Positions 1 through 8,900 of a DNA stretch of 64,000 bases are shown here, piece after piece. Origin of the DNA: Williamsia phyllosphaerae (GTDB taxonomy: Bacteria; Actinomycetota; Actinomycetes; Mycobacteriales; Mycobacteriaceae); NCBI RefSeq assembly GCF_014635305.1, contig NZ_BMCS01000001.1:1116001-1180000 (forward strand), read 5' to 3'. Both the position numbers and the translations under genes were made by a program. Each line of letters opens with the position of its first letter. The stretch's first letter is position 1. Under the pieces are notes generated by a model. That model made no database searches and was not told the DNA's origin. It saw only the letters and a list, made by a program, of their open reading frames with translations.

Positions 1-1066
1 CGATGACGTCGCGGGTCTGCGGGTCGGCCAATGCGGCGGCGTCGCCGGGGTTGGTGATGTACCCGACATCGATCTGGGCGACCGGCATCTGGGTGAGACG
101 CAGGATGTCCCAGGTCCGCTCGTGGGTGCGGCAGTCCTTGAGGCCGGTGCGGGCGACGATCTCGCGCTGGATGAACCCGGACAGTGACCGACCGATGGTC
201 GAGGCGGATCCGTGGGCGTTGCCGAAGTAGAAGCTTGCGGTCCCGTTGGCGTTGGCGTTCTTGTAGCGGGCGCAGCGCAATGCGATGACGAGGTCGGCGC
301 CGTAGCTGTTGGCGACCCGCGCACGGTCGGCGTCGTCGGGGTTGTCGGCGGCTGAGCGGGACGGGAACGTCTCCATGCCCGCCGCGGCCATCCGGCCCTC
401 GACCAGCCGTGCGAGATCCCAGAGGATGCGGGTCTCGAGGTCGGCGGTCGCCGGGTCGACGACGTCGTCGGGGACACCGAAACCGGGATCGATGACGATG
501 CGCTTGCCGGTGAGTCGAGGGCCCGAGCTGCGCAGCCCCTCCTCCTCACGGATGGCGTGGGCGGATCCGCCGGTGACGCGGGTGCCCAGATGTTGCAGCG
601 AACGCAATGTGCCGGGGCCGCAGATGCCGTCGGGGGTCATGCCGTACTCGCTCTGGTAGGAGCAGAGGGCGTTGTGCGTGACAGCGCCGAACTGGCCGTC
701 GACGAGGCCGGTGTAGTAGCCGAGGATGCCGAGGCGTGACTGCAGGGTGGCGACGTCGTCGCCGTGCATGGGTGCCGACAACCGGTAGGCGAGGATGCGG
801 GCGCCGAGGCTGTAGGACGCCTCACGCAGGACGCGGTAGGTGGCCGGTCCGACGATGCCGTCGACGATCAGACCGCGGTTCTGCTGGAAGGCGCGCACGG
901 CATGATCGGTGGCCAGGTCGAACTGGGTCTCCGGGGCGGTCCATCCGTTGCCGGAGGGGGCCTCCGACACCGATGTGCCGGCGTCCTCGAGAAGCCCTTG
1001 AGCTGCGAGGATGGCGCGGATCTCGGCGACGGCCGAACCTCGGTCGCCCAGGCGGTACAACGGCAT
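1..1066 (-). CDS. cwlM: Peptidoglycan amidase-fold regulator CwlM (C-terminus beyond window)
   Basis: Reading from ATG 1066 (MPLYRLGDRG) gives two peptidoglycan-binding-like repeats in about the first 150 residues, then an amidase_3 fold beginning near KRIVIDPGFG and continuing through the conserved MPVAQIDVGYITNPGD segment to the window edge. About 355 residues are present; M. tuberculosis CwlM is about 406, so the C-terminal end is missing. In mycobacteria CwlM is a cytoplasmic PknB substrate that stimulates MurA and binds FhaA and MurJ rather than acting mainly as a hydrolase; that role is known of the family, not seen here. It is the last gene read after trxB-trxA, with an AGAAAGG ribosome-binding site. 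The upstream hairpin at 1229-1255 suggests partly separate transcription. Confidence 0.93.
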   Translation of the reverse strand, partial: MPLYRLGDRGSAVAEIRAILAAQGLLEDAGTSVSEAPSGNGWTAPETQFDLATDHAVRAFQQNRGLIVDGIVGPATYRVLREASYSLGARILAYRLSAPMHGDDVATLQSRLGILGYYTGLVDGQFGAVTHNALCSYQSEYGMTPDGICGPGTLRSLQHLGTRVTGGSAHAIREEEGLRSSGPRLTGKRIVIDPGFGVPDDVVDPATADLETRILWDLARLVEGRMAAAGMETFPSRSAADNPDDADRARVANSYGADLVIALRCARYKNANANGTASFYFGNAHGSASTIGRSLSGFIQREIVARTGLKDCRTHERTWDILRLTQMPVAQIDVGYITNPGDAAALADPQTRDVI

Positions 1067-1228
1067 TGCACTGAGCCTTTCTCGCCACACTGATCTGATC
1101 TGTTGCGGTCCGCGTGTGGTGCACACCCGTGGGCCGACAGTGAAGTCTCTCAGGTCTGCGGCTCCGGAGCCAATATGGGCGCCACCGCACCTGACACGGC
1201 CGGCCGACACGGCGGACCCGGACACGAC

Positions 1229-1255
1229 GACGCCGGGACGGTTCGTCCCGGCGTC
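1229..1255 (-). terminator. Hairpin terminator after trxA
   Basis: GACGCCGGGAC, a 5-nt loop, then GTCCCGGCGTC form a perfect 11-bp stem 20 nt past the trxA stop. There is no clear T-tract, which is common in high-GC actinobacteria. It separates trxB-trxA from cwlM. Confidence 0.7.
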
Positions 1256-1274
1256 GGCGACATGTTTCTCGGGG

Positions 1275-1613
1275 TCAGGCAGGGGTGCCGATGACGCCGT
1301 CGAGCTCGCGCAGCAGCGCGGCCTTGCCCTTGGCACCGACGATCGTCTTCACGGGCTCACCGTTCTGGAACAGGATCATGGTAGGAATCGACATGATCTT
1401 GAAATCCCGTGCGACGGCTGGGTTCTCGTCGACATCGAGCTTGGCGATGGTGAGCTTGTCACCGTTGTCGGCTGCGATCTCCTCGAGGACGGGGGCGACC
1501 ATCTTGCACGGGCCGCACCAGGTGGCCCAGAAATCGACCAGGACCGGCTTGTCGGAGCCGAGAACCTCGCTCTTGAATGTGTCGTCGGTGACGACCACTG
1601 TGTTTGCACCCAT
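1275..1613 (-). CDS. trxA: Thioredoxin
   Basis: Classical single-domain thioredoxin of 112 residues, a cytosolic dithiol reductant recycled by TrxB. The active site WCGPC is at residues 32-36 and the cis-proline loop SIPT at 76-78, both intact. It lies 53 bp downstream of trxB on the same strand, corresponding to the M. tuberculosis Rv3913-Rv3914 pair. An AGGAGGACACA ribosome-binding stretch directly precedes the ATG. It is probably co-transcribed with trxB from the SigH-type promoter at 2691-2717, so it should be induced by thiol-oxidative stress. Confidence 0.97.
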   Translation of the reverse strand: MGANTVVVTDDTFKSEVLGSDKPVLVDFWATWCGPCKMVAPVLEEIAADNGDKLTIAKLDVDENPAVARDFKIMSIPTMILFQNGEPVKTIVGAKGKAALLRELDGVIGTPA

Positions 1614-1666
1614 TGTGTCCTCCTAGTGAGACGTGTGTGGAGTGAGAAAAACTGTGTCCGGAGCCC

Positions 1667-2656
1667 TCAGGCGAGGGATCCGACCGCCGCGTCGGCCGCG
1701 ACGGGGAAGGCGGCGTCGGCGCGGTCGGCCAACCAGCGCTCGGCGTCGATCGACGCACTGCACCCGGTGCCGGCCGCTGTGATGGCCTGTCGGTAACGGT
1801 GGTCGACGAGGTCGCCGCATGCGAACACGCCGGGGATCGATGTGGCCGTCGTCCGGCCCTCGACCTGCACGTACCCGTCCTCGTCGAGATCGACCTGACC
1901 GGCCACGAGCGCGCTGCGCGGGTCGTGACCGATGGCGACGAACATGCCGGTGACCTCGAGAACGCTGGTCTCACCGGTGACGGTGTCGAGCAGGTCGATG
2001 CCGCTGACCGAGCCCTCACCGCGCACACCGGTGACGGCGGCGTTGGTGACGAAACGGATCTTGTCGTTCGCCTTGGCCCGTTCGAGCATGATCTTCGACG
2101 CGCGGAACTCCTCGCGGCGGTGCACCAGGGTGACCGAGCGCGCGAACTTGGTGAGGAAGGTCGCCTCCTCCATCGCGGAGTCGCCACCGCCGATGACGGC
2201 GATGTCCTGGTCCTTGAAGAAGAAACCGTCGCAGGTCGCGCACGCCGAGACGCCGCGTCCGAGCAGTTCGGCCTCGCCGGGGATGTCGAGGTAGCGGGCC
2301 GCCGCGCCCATCGCGAGGATCACGGCGTGGCTGCGGTAGACGTCACCGGCCACCTCGACCTCTTTGATGTCACCGGTCAGCCGCAGTGCGTCGACGTCCT
2401 CCATGCGGAGGTCGGTGCCGAATCGCAGTGCCTGCTCGCGCATCTCGTCCATCAGGGCCGGGCCCTGGATGCCACTCTGGAAGCCGGGGAAGTTCTCGAC
2501 CTCGGTGGTGGTCATCAGTGCGCCGCCGAACTGGGTTCCCTCGAACACGACCGGCGCCAACTCGGCACGCGCTGCGTAGACCGCCGCGGTGTACCCGGCC
2601 GGGCCGGATCCGACGATGATCACGTCGTGGATCGTGCCGGTCCCTGAGTCGCTCAT
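1667..2656 (-). CDS. trxB: Thioredoxin-disulfide reductase
   Basis: NADPH-dependent flavoprotein that reduces thioredoxin. From ATG 2656 (MSDSGTG) it is 329 residues. The FAD-binding GSGPAG lies at residues 16-21, the redox-active CATC at 139-142, and the NADPH-binding GGGDSA at 156-161, the order of low-molecular-weight reductases. A start five codons upstream (2671) is open, but 2656 has the better spaced GAGAAGAGGA ribosome-binding site and matches family N-termini. Unlike the M. leprae protein it is not fused to thioredoxin; trxA is a separate gene 53 bp downstream. Confidence 0.97.
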   Translation of the reverse strand: MSDSGTGTIHDVIIVGSGPAGYTAAVYAARAELAPVVFEGTQFGGALMTTTEVENFPGFQSGIQGPALMDEMREQALRFGTDLRMEDVDALRLTGDIKEVEVAGDVYRSHAVILAMGAAARYLDIPGEAELLGRGVSACATCDGFFFKDQDIAVIGGGDSAMEEATFLTKFARSVTLVHRREEFRASKIMLERAKANDKIRFVTNAAVTGVRGEGSVSGIDLLDTVTGETSVLEVTGMFVAIGHDPRSALVAGQVDLDEDGYVQVEGRTTATSIPGVFACGDLVDHRYRQAITAAGTGCSASIDAERWLADRADAAFPVAADAAVGSLA

Positions 2657-2690
2657 CTGTCCTCTTCTCACTGTCGATAGCCGGCTGGTT

Positions 2691-2717
2691 CAACACAAGG
2701 GTAGGTGGATCTGTTCC
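2691..2717 (-). promoter_or_regulatory. SigH/SigR-type promoter for trxB-trxA
   Basis: On the minus strand GGAACA (2717-2712) is followed after exactly 17 nt by GTTG (2694-2691). This matches the GGAAY-N16-20-GTT consensus of the SigH/SigR thiol-stress sigma factors. It sits 35 bp before the trxB ATG, consistent with SigH control of trxB2-trxC in M. tuberculosis. Confidence 0.75.
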
Positions 2718-2758
2718 CCGTGGTCGGACGCGGCGGGTGAGCGGACGGTGTCCGTCGA

Positions 2759-3559
2759 TCACCCGGTGGGGCCGGGAGCTCCCAGCGTGCGCCGCGAGAT
2801 CGTCGCGGGGGTACCGGCGTCGCACGACGACCCCACGACCAGGGCCTCGAACCGGCCCGCGGTCCCGGTGGACAGCAGGATGACCACCGCTGGGTCACCC
2901 CTGATCGTCAGTGGTCCGCTGCCGGCCACACCGGTGGTCGGTGCCACACCGTTGGCACTCAGGCAGCGTCGTAGCCGGTCGGGGCCGTTCTGACCGGTGA
3001 AGGCGGCATCGTCGCGGCCCAGAACCGACAGCAACGCCCCCGCCTGCGCCCCGGCCGACGGTGCTGCGGTCGGGACCGACGACGTGGCGTCGTCGGCGCG
3101 CTCGGTGTCGCCCTGCGACGACATGGATGCGGTCGACACCGCGATGAACAGCGTGACGACGGCGATGATCCCTGCGGCGATCGACGCGATGACCATGCCG
3201 CGGCGGCGCCGGGCGTCGCGTTGTCGGTCGCGCGCATCCTCGATCGACTCGACTCGCGGCACGGGAGGCTCCGATGCGGCGGTGTCGGTGCGGATGGCGG
3301 CCAGGGTGGACTCGATCGCGGCGGCGACCGCGGGCGGTGGTGGTTCGGCCGTGAGCGGCGCCGACGCGAGGTCGGAACGCGTCGCGTCGAGAGCGGCCAT
3401 GACGCGCATGGCCTCGGGATCGGCGCGGACACGCGGCCACAGCGCCGCCGCGTCGTCGTCGGGGAGGACGCCGGCGTGCAGGTCGGCGAGCAGATCGACC
3501 GGAAACGGGGGACCCGGGGGGACGGATTCCGGCCCGTCGGCGGATTGCCGGTCAGTCAT
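2759..3559 (-). CDS. Membrane anti-sigma factor for SigM (Rv3912-like)
   Basis: This 266-residue protein has an acidic N-terminal cytoplasmic part, a basic RRRR stretch at about 117-120, one membrane helix at about 121-143, and an extracytoplasmic part holding two cysteines. That layout and its position just after sigM match M. tuberculosis Rv3912 (RsmA), which restrains SigM. No zinc-binding HxxxCxxC motif is visible in the N-terminal domain, so binding would be of the non-ZAS type. The gene follows sigM after 33 bp and is probably co-transcribed. The function rests on context and topology; sequence conservation in this family is low. Confidence 0.75.
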   Translation of the reverse strand: MTDRQSADGPESVPPGPPFPVDLLADLHAGVLPDDDAAALWPRVRADPEAMRVMAALDATRSDLASAPLTAEPPPPAVAAAIESTLAAIRTDTAASEPPVPRVESIEDARDRQRDARRRRGMVIASIAAGIIAVVTLFIAVSTASMSSQGDTERADDATSSVPTAAPSAGAQAGALLSVLGRDDAAFTGQNGPDRLRRCLSANGVAPTTGVAGSGPLTIRGDPAVVILLSTGTAGRFEALVVGSSCDAGTPATISRRTLGAPGPTG

Positions 3560-3592
3560 CGATCACCTCATCTCCTCGGTCTGTGGTCTTCA

Positions 3593-4201
3593 TCAGACGC
3601 CGACGGGGGTCGCGGGGTTCCCGCCGGGGTGGTGATCGTCCGGTTCGCGGAGATGTCCGAGCACCACCGCGAGCTTGGCCCGTCCCCGTGAACACCGGCT
3701 CTTGATGGTGCCCGTCGGTACCCCGAGCAGCGCGGCGGCATCGGTCACCGAGTAACCCTCGACGTCGACCGCGACGACGGCCGCGCGCTGATCACTCGGT
3801 AGTGCGTCGAGCGCCCGACCGATGGACAGACGCAGGTCCACCGACACGGTGGGGTCCAGGGGATCGGCGATCGCGGCGATGTCGTACTCCGGCAACGGGA
3901 CCGTCTGGCGCATCCGGTTCCGTCGGATGCGGTCCAGGCAGGCGTTCACCACGATGCGGTGCAGCCAGGAGGTCACGCGGGCGTCGGATCGGAAGCGGTG
4001 CGCGTTGCGGTGGGCGTTGAACAACGCGTCCTGCAGTGCGTCGGCCGCGTCGTCGGTGGTGTGGCTGGTCCGCCGGGCGACCGCCCACAGCTGGTTCTGG
4101 TGGCGGTGCACGAGCAGGGCGAAGGCGTGGGGGTCGCCGGCGACGTGAGCGGCGAGGAGCTCCTCGTCGGTGCGCTCGTCACCATCCCCCGCATCGGCCA
4201 T
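3593..4201 (-). CDS. sigM: ECF RNA polymerase sigma factor SigM
   Basis: This 202-residue extracytoplasmic-function sigma factor has region 2 at about residues 24-95, including DDAADALQDALFNAH and the -10-recognition segment ending in WLHRIVVNACLD. Region 4 lies at about 130-180, with the helix-turn-helix VTDAAALLGVPTGTIKSRCS. Its neighbours (anti-sigma, trxB, trxA, cwlM on one side, murJ on the other) fix it as the Rv3911 counterpart. Relative to M. tuberculosis, a nitronate monooxygenase gene and a DNA glycosylase gene lie between murJ and sigM. A -10 box 6 nt before the ATG suggests a leaderless message. Confidence 0.92.
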   Translation of the reverse strand: MADAGDGDERTDEELLAAHVAGDPHAFALLVHRHQNQLWAVARRTSHTTDDAADALQDALFNAHRNAHRFRSDARVTSWLHRIVVNACLDRIRRNRMRQTVPLPEYDIAAIADPLDPTVSVDLRLSIGRALDALPSDQRAAVVAVDVEGYSVTDAAALLGVPTGTIKSRCSRGRAKLAVVLGHLREPDDHHPGGNPATPVGV

Positions 4202-4207
4202 GCGTGG

Positions 4208-4213
4208 AGATTA
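4208..4213 (-). promoter_or_regulatory. -10 box for leaderless sigM transcript
   Basis: TAATCT on the minus strand (TANNNT consensus) ends 6 nt before the sigM ATG, which places the start of transcription at the start codon. No convincing -35 is seen. Confidence 0.5.
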
Positions 4214-4279
4214 ATGGACACCCGGCGCCGGGGACATCCGTCGGACGGGCGCCTGTGGAGCAATCGGTGACGTCGCCGA

Positions 4280-5326
4280 TCAGCGGTGTTCGCGCGCCTG
4301 CGCCCACAGTCGCCGCACGACCGTGGCGGCCGGGTCGTCGGTCACCGCGCCGAAACCGGTCCCCGCCCACAGGGTGACCCCATCCGGGTCGTCCTGTGCG
4401 GCGGCGGCCTTGCGGAGCGGGCTGGTCAGCGTGTTGAGCTCGGGGAACGCCGCCGGGGCCAGCTCGTGGAGGTCGCGGTGGAAGGCGTTGTCCAACCCGC
4501 GGGCCGGACGCCCGGAGAACGCCCTGGTCAAAACGGTCGTCGAGAACGAAGGGTCGCCCAGCGCGCGGCGGTGCGCCCCGCTTGTGCCGGCCTCGGGGGT
4601 GTCCAGCAGCAGGGTGCCGATCGCGACGGCGTCGGCGCCCAGATCGAGCAGACGGGCGACGTCGGAGCCCGACGCCACTCCCCCGGACGCGATCAGCTCC
4701 ACCGAGACCGCGGCGCGCACGGCGGGCAGCAGCTCGTCCAGGGGGGTGGTCGGTGGCGTCGCATCCACCGAGAAGGTGGACCGGTGTCCCCCGGCCTCGG
4801 GCCCCTGCACCCACACGACGTCCGCACCCCGGTCGACCGCGGCCCGGGCGTCCTCGACGTCGGTCACGGTGATGACGATCGACGATCCTGCGTCGCGCAG
4901 TGCTGCGACATCGGAGTCCGACGGCAGACCGAAGGTGAACGAGACCCAGGGCACCGCGGCCTCGACGAGGACGGCGATGATCTCGTCGTAGGCGTCGGTC
5001 GAGTGCTCGGGGATCTCGGGCACGGTGACACCGAGCGCCTCGGCCCGGGGGACCAGGGCGTCACGGTAGGCCCGGACCGCGTCACGGTCGACGACGTGGT
5101 CGGCGGGTGCGTCCGGGACGAACACGTTGGCCCCGAACCGGTCGGTGCCGCGGTCGCGCAGCGAGTTGATCGACTGTGTCACTGCGGTTCCGGAGCGATA
5201 GGCAGTTGCCAGGAAGCCCAGACCACCTGCGCCGGACACCGCGGCGACGAGGTCGTCGGTACTCGGGCCGCCCGCCATGGGTGCGCCGATGACGGGGATG
5301 GTGAGATCGCTCAGCGTCGGGGTCAC
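4280..5326 (-). CDS. Nitronate monooxygenase family FMN enzyme
   Basis: A TIM-barrel flavoprotein of the 2-nitropropane dioxygenase / nitronate monooxygenase family, 348 residues from GTG 5326 (VTPTLSDLTIPV). Family marks are the N-terminal IGAPMAGG, VWVQGPEAGGH near the flavin and active site, and ASGGVASGSDVARLLDLGADAVAIGTLLL near the phosphate site. Such enzymes oxidise nitronates, including the toxin propionate-3-nitronate, with O2. Translation could also begin further upstream, but the GTG begins 5 bp after the stop of the glycosylase gene and the homologous N-terminus begins there. It probably forms an operon with tag. Confidence 0.88.
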   Translation of the reverse strand: MTPTLSDLTIPVIGAPMAGGPSTDDLVAAVSGAGGLGFLATAYRSGTAVTQSINSLRDRGTDRFGANVFVPDAPADHVVDRDAVRAYRDALVPRAEALGVTVPEIPEHSTDAYDEIIAVLVEAAVPWVSFTFGLPSDSDVAALRDAGSSIVITVTDVEDARAAVDRGADVVWVQGPEAGGHRSTFSVDATPPTTPLDELLPAVRAAVSVELIASGGVASGSDVARLLDLGADAVAIGTLLLDTPEAGTSGAHRRALGDPSFSTTVLTRAFSGRPARGLDNAFHRDLHELAPAAFPELNTLTSPLRKAAAAQDDPDGVTLWAGTGFGAVTDDPAATVVRRLWAQAREHR

Positions 5327-5331
5327 GCGAC

Positions 5332-5955
5332 TCACGCTACCGGTGTGCCGTCGGGCGCCCACACCCCCGACGAACCGCGTCGGAACGAGTCGACGAGATG
5401 GGTGTCGACGATGCCGACGGCCTCCATCAGGGCGAACATCGTCGTCGGTCCGACGAATCGGAAGCCTCTGCGGCGCAGCTCTTTCGACATGGCGGTCGAC
5501 TCCGCCGAGACCGTCGGGACGTCGGCGAACGTGACGGGACGCGGCGTCGTATCGGGCCGGAACGACCACAACAGCTCGACGAGTCCCCCGTCGTCACGTA
5601 GCTCCTGGGTCGCACGCGCGTTGCCGATGGTGGCCTCGATCTTGGCTCGGTTCCGGACGATCCGCGCGTCGACGACCAGGCGTTCGACGTCCTCGTCGCC
5701 GAACGCGGCCACGGTGTCGACGTCGAAGTCGCAGAACACCTCTCGGAACGCGGGGCGTTTGCGCAGGATGATCGACCAGGACAGACCGGACTGGAATCCC
5801 TCGAGGGACAACCGTTCGAAGTGGGCGTTCTCACCGTCGACCGGCATGCCCCACTCGGTGTCGTAGTAGTCGCGCATCATGCCCGGTTCGGACCCCCACA
5901 CGGGTCGGAGCAGACCGTCCTCGCACAGCACGGTGCCGGCGGCGGTCTCGGCCAC
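5332..5955 (-). CDS. tag: DNA-3-methyladenine glycosylase I
   Basis: This 207-residue base-excision repair enzyme removes 3-methyladenine from alkylated DNA. The family segments YYDTEWGMP, FERLSLEGFQSGLSW and ILRKRPAFREVF are intact, as is the C-terminal FRFVGPTTMFALMEAVGIVDTH. E. coli Tag binds zinc through N- and C-terminal Cys/His; only part of that set is visible here, so a zinc site is uncertain. The gene starts 6 bp after the murJ stop and ends 5 bp before the nitronate monooxygenase gene, so the three are probably read together. Confidence 0.93.
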   Translation of the reverse strand: MAETAAGTVLCEDGLLRPVWGSEPGMMRDYYDTEWGMPVDGENAHFERLSLEGFQSGLSWSIILRKRPAFREVFCDFDVDTVAAFGDEDVERLVVDARIVRNRAKIEATIGNARATQELRDDGGLVELLWSFRPDTTPRPVTFADVPTVSAESTAMSKELRRRGFRFVGPTTMFALMEAVGIVDTHLVDSFRRGSSGVWAPDGTPVA

Positions 5956-5961
5956 GTGGGT

Positions 5962-8900
5962 CTAACCGGCCATCGAGATCTGGCTGATCACGCCCTGGAA
6001 CCCGCCGCGGGACGACTGCGGGAGCGAGGTGATCCAGATCAGAACGAAGGGCGCGGACTGTGCGTCGCGGACGGTGATGGTGGTGGACGGCTGGTCGATC
6101 GAGCCCGCGCCGACCTGCGTGGTGTCGTCGAAGGCCGCTGACGCCGACGGCGAGGTCCGGACCTGCACCTCGAGTCCGGGTGACGGGGTGCGGACGGTGA
6201 CCGTGCGGACGGTGCTCGCGCGGTCGAGCGCGAACATCAGGCCCAGCCCGGGCTTGAGGTTGCCGAAGCGGGGACCGCCCCGATAGGTGTCGGTCCGCCA
6301 TGCCGGCGCCTCACCGGAGATGACGTTGCCGACGTTGGCGCTCGAGTCGGCCGTCTGACGCGAGTAGTCGACCACCGTCACCGACCGCAGTCCGATCGGA
6401 CCCGCCTGTGGCGCAGCGGTTCCCGCACCGGGGCTCACGGGTGCGGAACTGGCGGACGCGGAACCGTTGAGGAACGAGTCGATGTTCGTCGGCTGTTCAT
6501 CGGGATCGACGGTGTCGGTCAGCCACACGATCAGCGCGATCACCAGGAGCAGCGTGATCAGACCGGCTCCCGCAGCTATCGCGAGCACGCGCATCGACCG
6601 CGGCGAGCGGTCGCCGAGACCGAAACGGGATCGCCCGCCGGCGCCGTCGGCTCGCACGTTGCTCGCCGGTGCGGGACGTTCGGTCGCGTCGCCGATGACC
6701 GGCATGAGGTCGGTCTTCTGATCCACGACGGTCGCCTGGTCGAGCACGTGCTGGATGGTCGCGGCGGTCCGGATACCGCTGTTGCCCTCGAGGGCGCGGG
6801 CGGCGACCGCGGAGATCTCGAACGGGACGTCGGGACGAGCGGCCCTGGGCTCCTTGGGGATCCCGGTCGCCGACGGTTCGGCGACGGGCAACCCGCCGAT
6901 GGGCTCGCCCGAGGTGCGGCTGGTGATGACCCCGGCGGCACCGTCGGGATCGAGCGGCCAGTGCGCCAGCAGCAGCGCGTAGAGCACGGCGCCGAGACCA
7001 CGGACGTCGGTGGTCTTGTCGTCGCCGGCCAGGGTTCCGGGGAACGCCAACACGGCATTGCCCTCGGTGGAGATGCGGATCCGGTCGGGGTGGTCGATCG
7101 ACAGCGAGCTACCGGTGCGGTGGGCCGCCTCCGCGGCCGCGGCCAGCGCGCGCACGGCCCGCGCCGCACCGACCGGTGACGGGTTGGTCTTGGCGACGTC
7201 GGCGAGCGACGAACCCGTGACCCATTCGGCCACAACGATTCCGCCGGACGACCCACGGACCACGTCGAGTACGCGGGCGATACCGGGAGAGTTGACGCGG
7301 CCCAGGCGCAGCGTCCGGGACAGGACGGCCTGCGGGCCGTCACCCCGCGCACCGACGGCCACACCGGGCTCGGGCGGCGGCGCGAGTTGGTCGGCGTCGA
7401 CGAAGGTCAAGGCCACGTCGCGGTCGAGGTTGATGTCGCGCGCACGCCAGAACTGCAGGCCGCGCGTGCCGCCGTGCGCGGCGAGCAGCCGGTAGCGACC
7501 GCCGGCGACGGCGGCACCGGGCACGAGGCGGGGCCCGCGTCGTGGACGGGGACGTCCGTCGGACGGGCCCGCGGGTGCGCCGGCCGGGCCAGGATCGCCC
7601 ACGGGGACCGACGGTGCGGGGCCGGTGGACTCGGAAGGCTCGGCGTCGCGCTGGGGGGTGTCGGGATCGGTGGGGCCGGCCGGCTCGTCTGCCGAATCGT
7701 CGGGGCCGACGCGCTGGGCACGTACCGGTCCGGTCGACGGAGACGGGGCGCCGCCGCGTGCGGGACCCTCGGCATCGGGACGGATCGCGCTCAATCGGGG
7801 ATCGGTGTTGACCAGTCCCGGGAGATCGCGCGCTCCGCCGGCATCGACGTCGTTGTCACCCATGAGGTCCACTCCTCTCCGTCGGTATCGCAGGTCGCGC
7901 GGCACACCGGGGGTCACCTGTCCGGCCGCGCCGCCCGTGTGTACCGAATATGCCTGCCAGCTGGCCGTTCCGCGATCGAATCGTCGCAGCACCTGAACCT
8001 GGCCAGAATACGGGAGGCTCTCGTCGCCGGTGATCCGCGGGAAGGCAACGGTCATCTCGGCGATCGACTCCGACGGCGGCTGGCTCGCGGGAGCGATGGC
8101 CGGGATGAAACGGCCGAGCATGCGGCGGACACTGACGCTGACCGCGATCACGTCGGGGATCCGGAGCAGAACCAGTGCGGTGTAGACCAATCCGAGCGCC
8201 ACCACCGCGGTGAACGCGAGGTAGGCGATCGATCCGAGCTTGCCGTGGTCGGTGGCGAAACGGTGCAGCCCGGACAGCTGCGAGACGCCCCAGACCAGCG
8301 CACAGCCGCCGACCGACGCGAGCAGGGTCAGTCCGGTGGTGCGACCGACGTTGGTCATCCGGATCGGGCCGAGGCGGCTGCGCAGCAGGAAGTGACCCAC
8401 GATCGCGCCGACGATGTAGCCGAGCCCGTTGGAGAAAGCGAGCCAACGCACGATGGTGTCGCCGTCGTCGAAGAGCACCGGGCCGAGGTACGACGCCGCG
8501 ACCTTCACGATGGTGATGCCCACCGCGATCGCGGTCGGGGTCCAGGCGTCCTCGCGGGCGTAGAACACACGGAGCTGAACCAGGGTCATCGAATACGGGA
8601 TGATCGTGAACGCGCCCCAGCTCAGGACGGTGCCCAGCTGGTCGGCGTCGTTCAGCCCGAACTGGCCGAAGTTGAAGACGGCGATGCCGATCGCCGGCCC
8701 GAAGAACGTCATGAACGTGATGACCGGGACCAACGCGACCATGGTCAGACGGGTGGACAGCGACAGGTCGTCGACCACCGAATGGGTGTCGTTCGCCGCG
8801 GCGTTGCGGGACAGTCGCGGCATGATCGCGGTCAGGATGGTAACGCCGAGAACGCCGTAGGGCAGCTGCAGCAGCTGCCAGTGGGTGGCGTAGATGCTGA

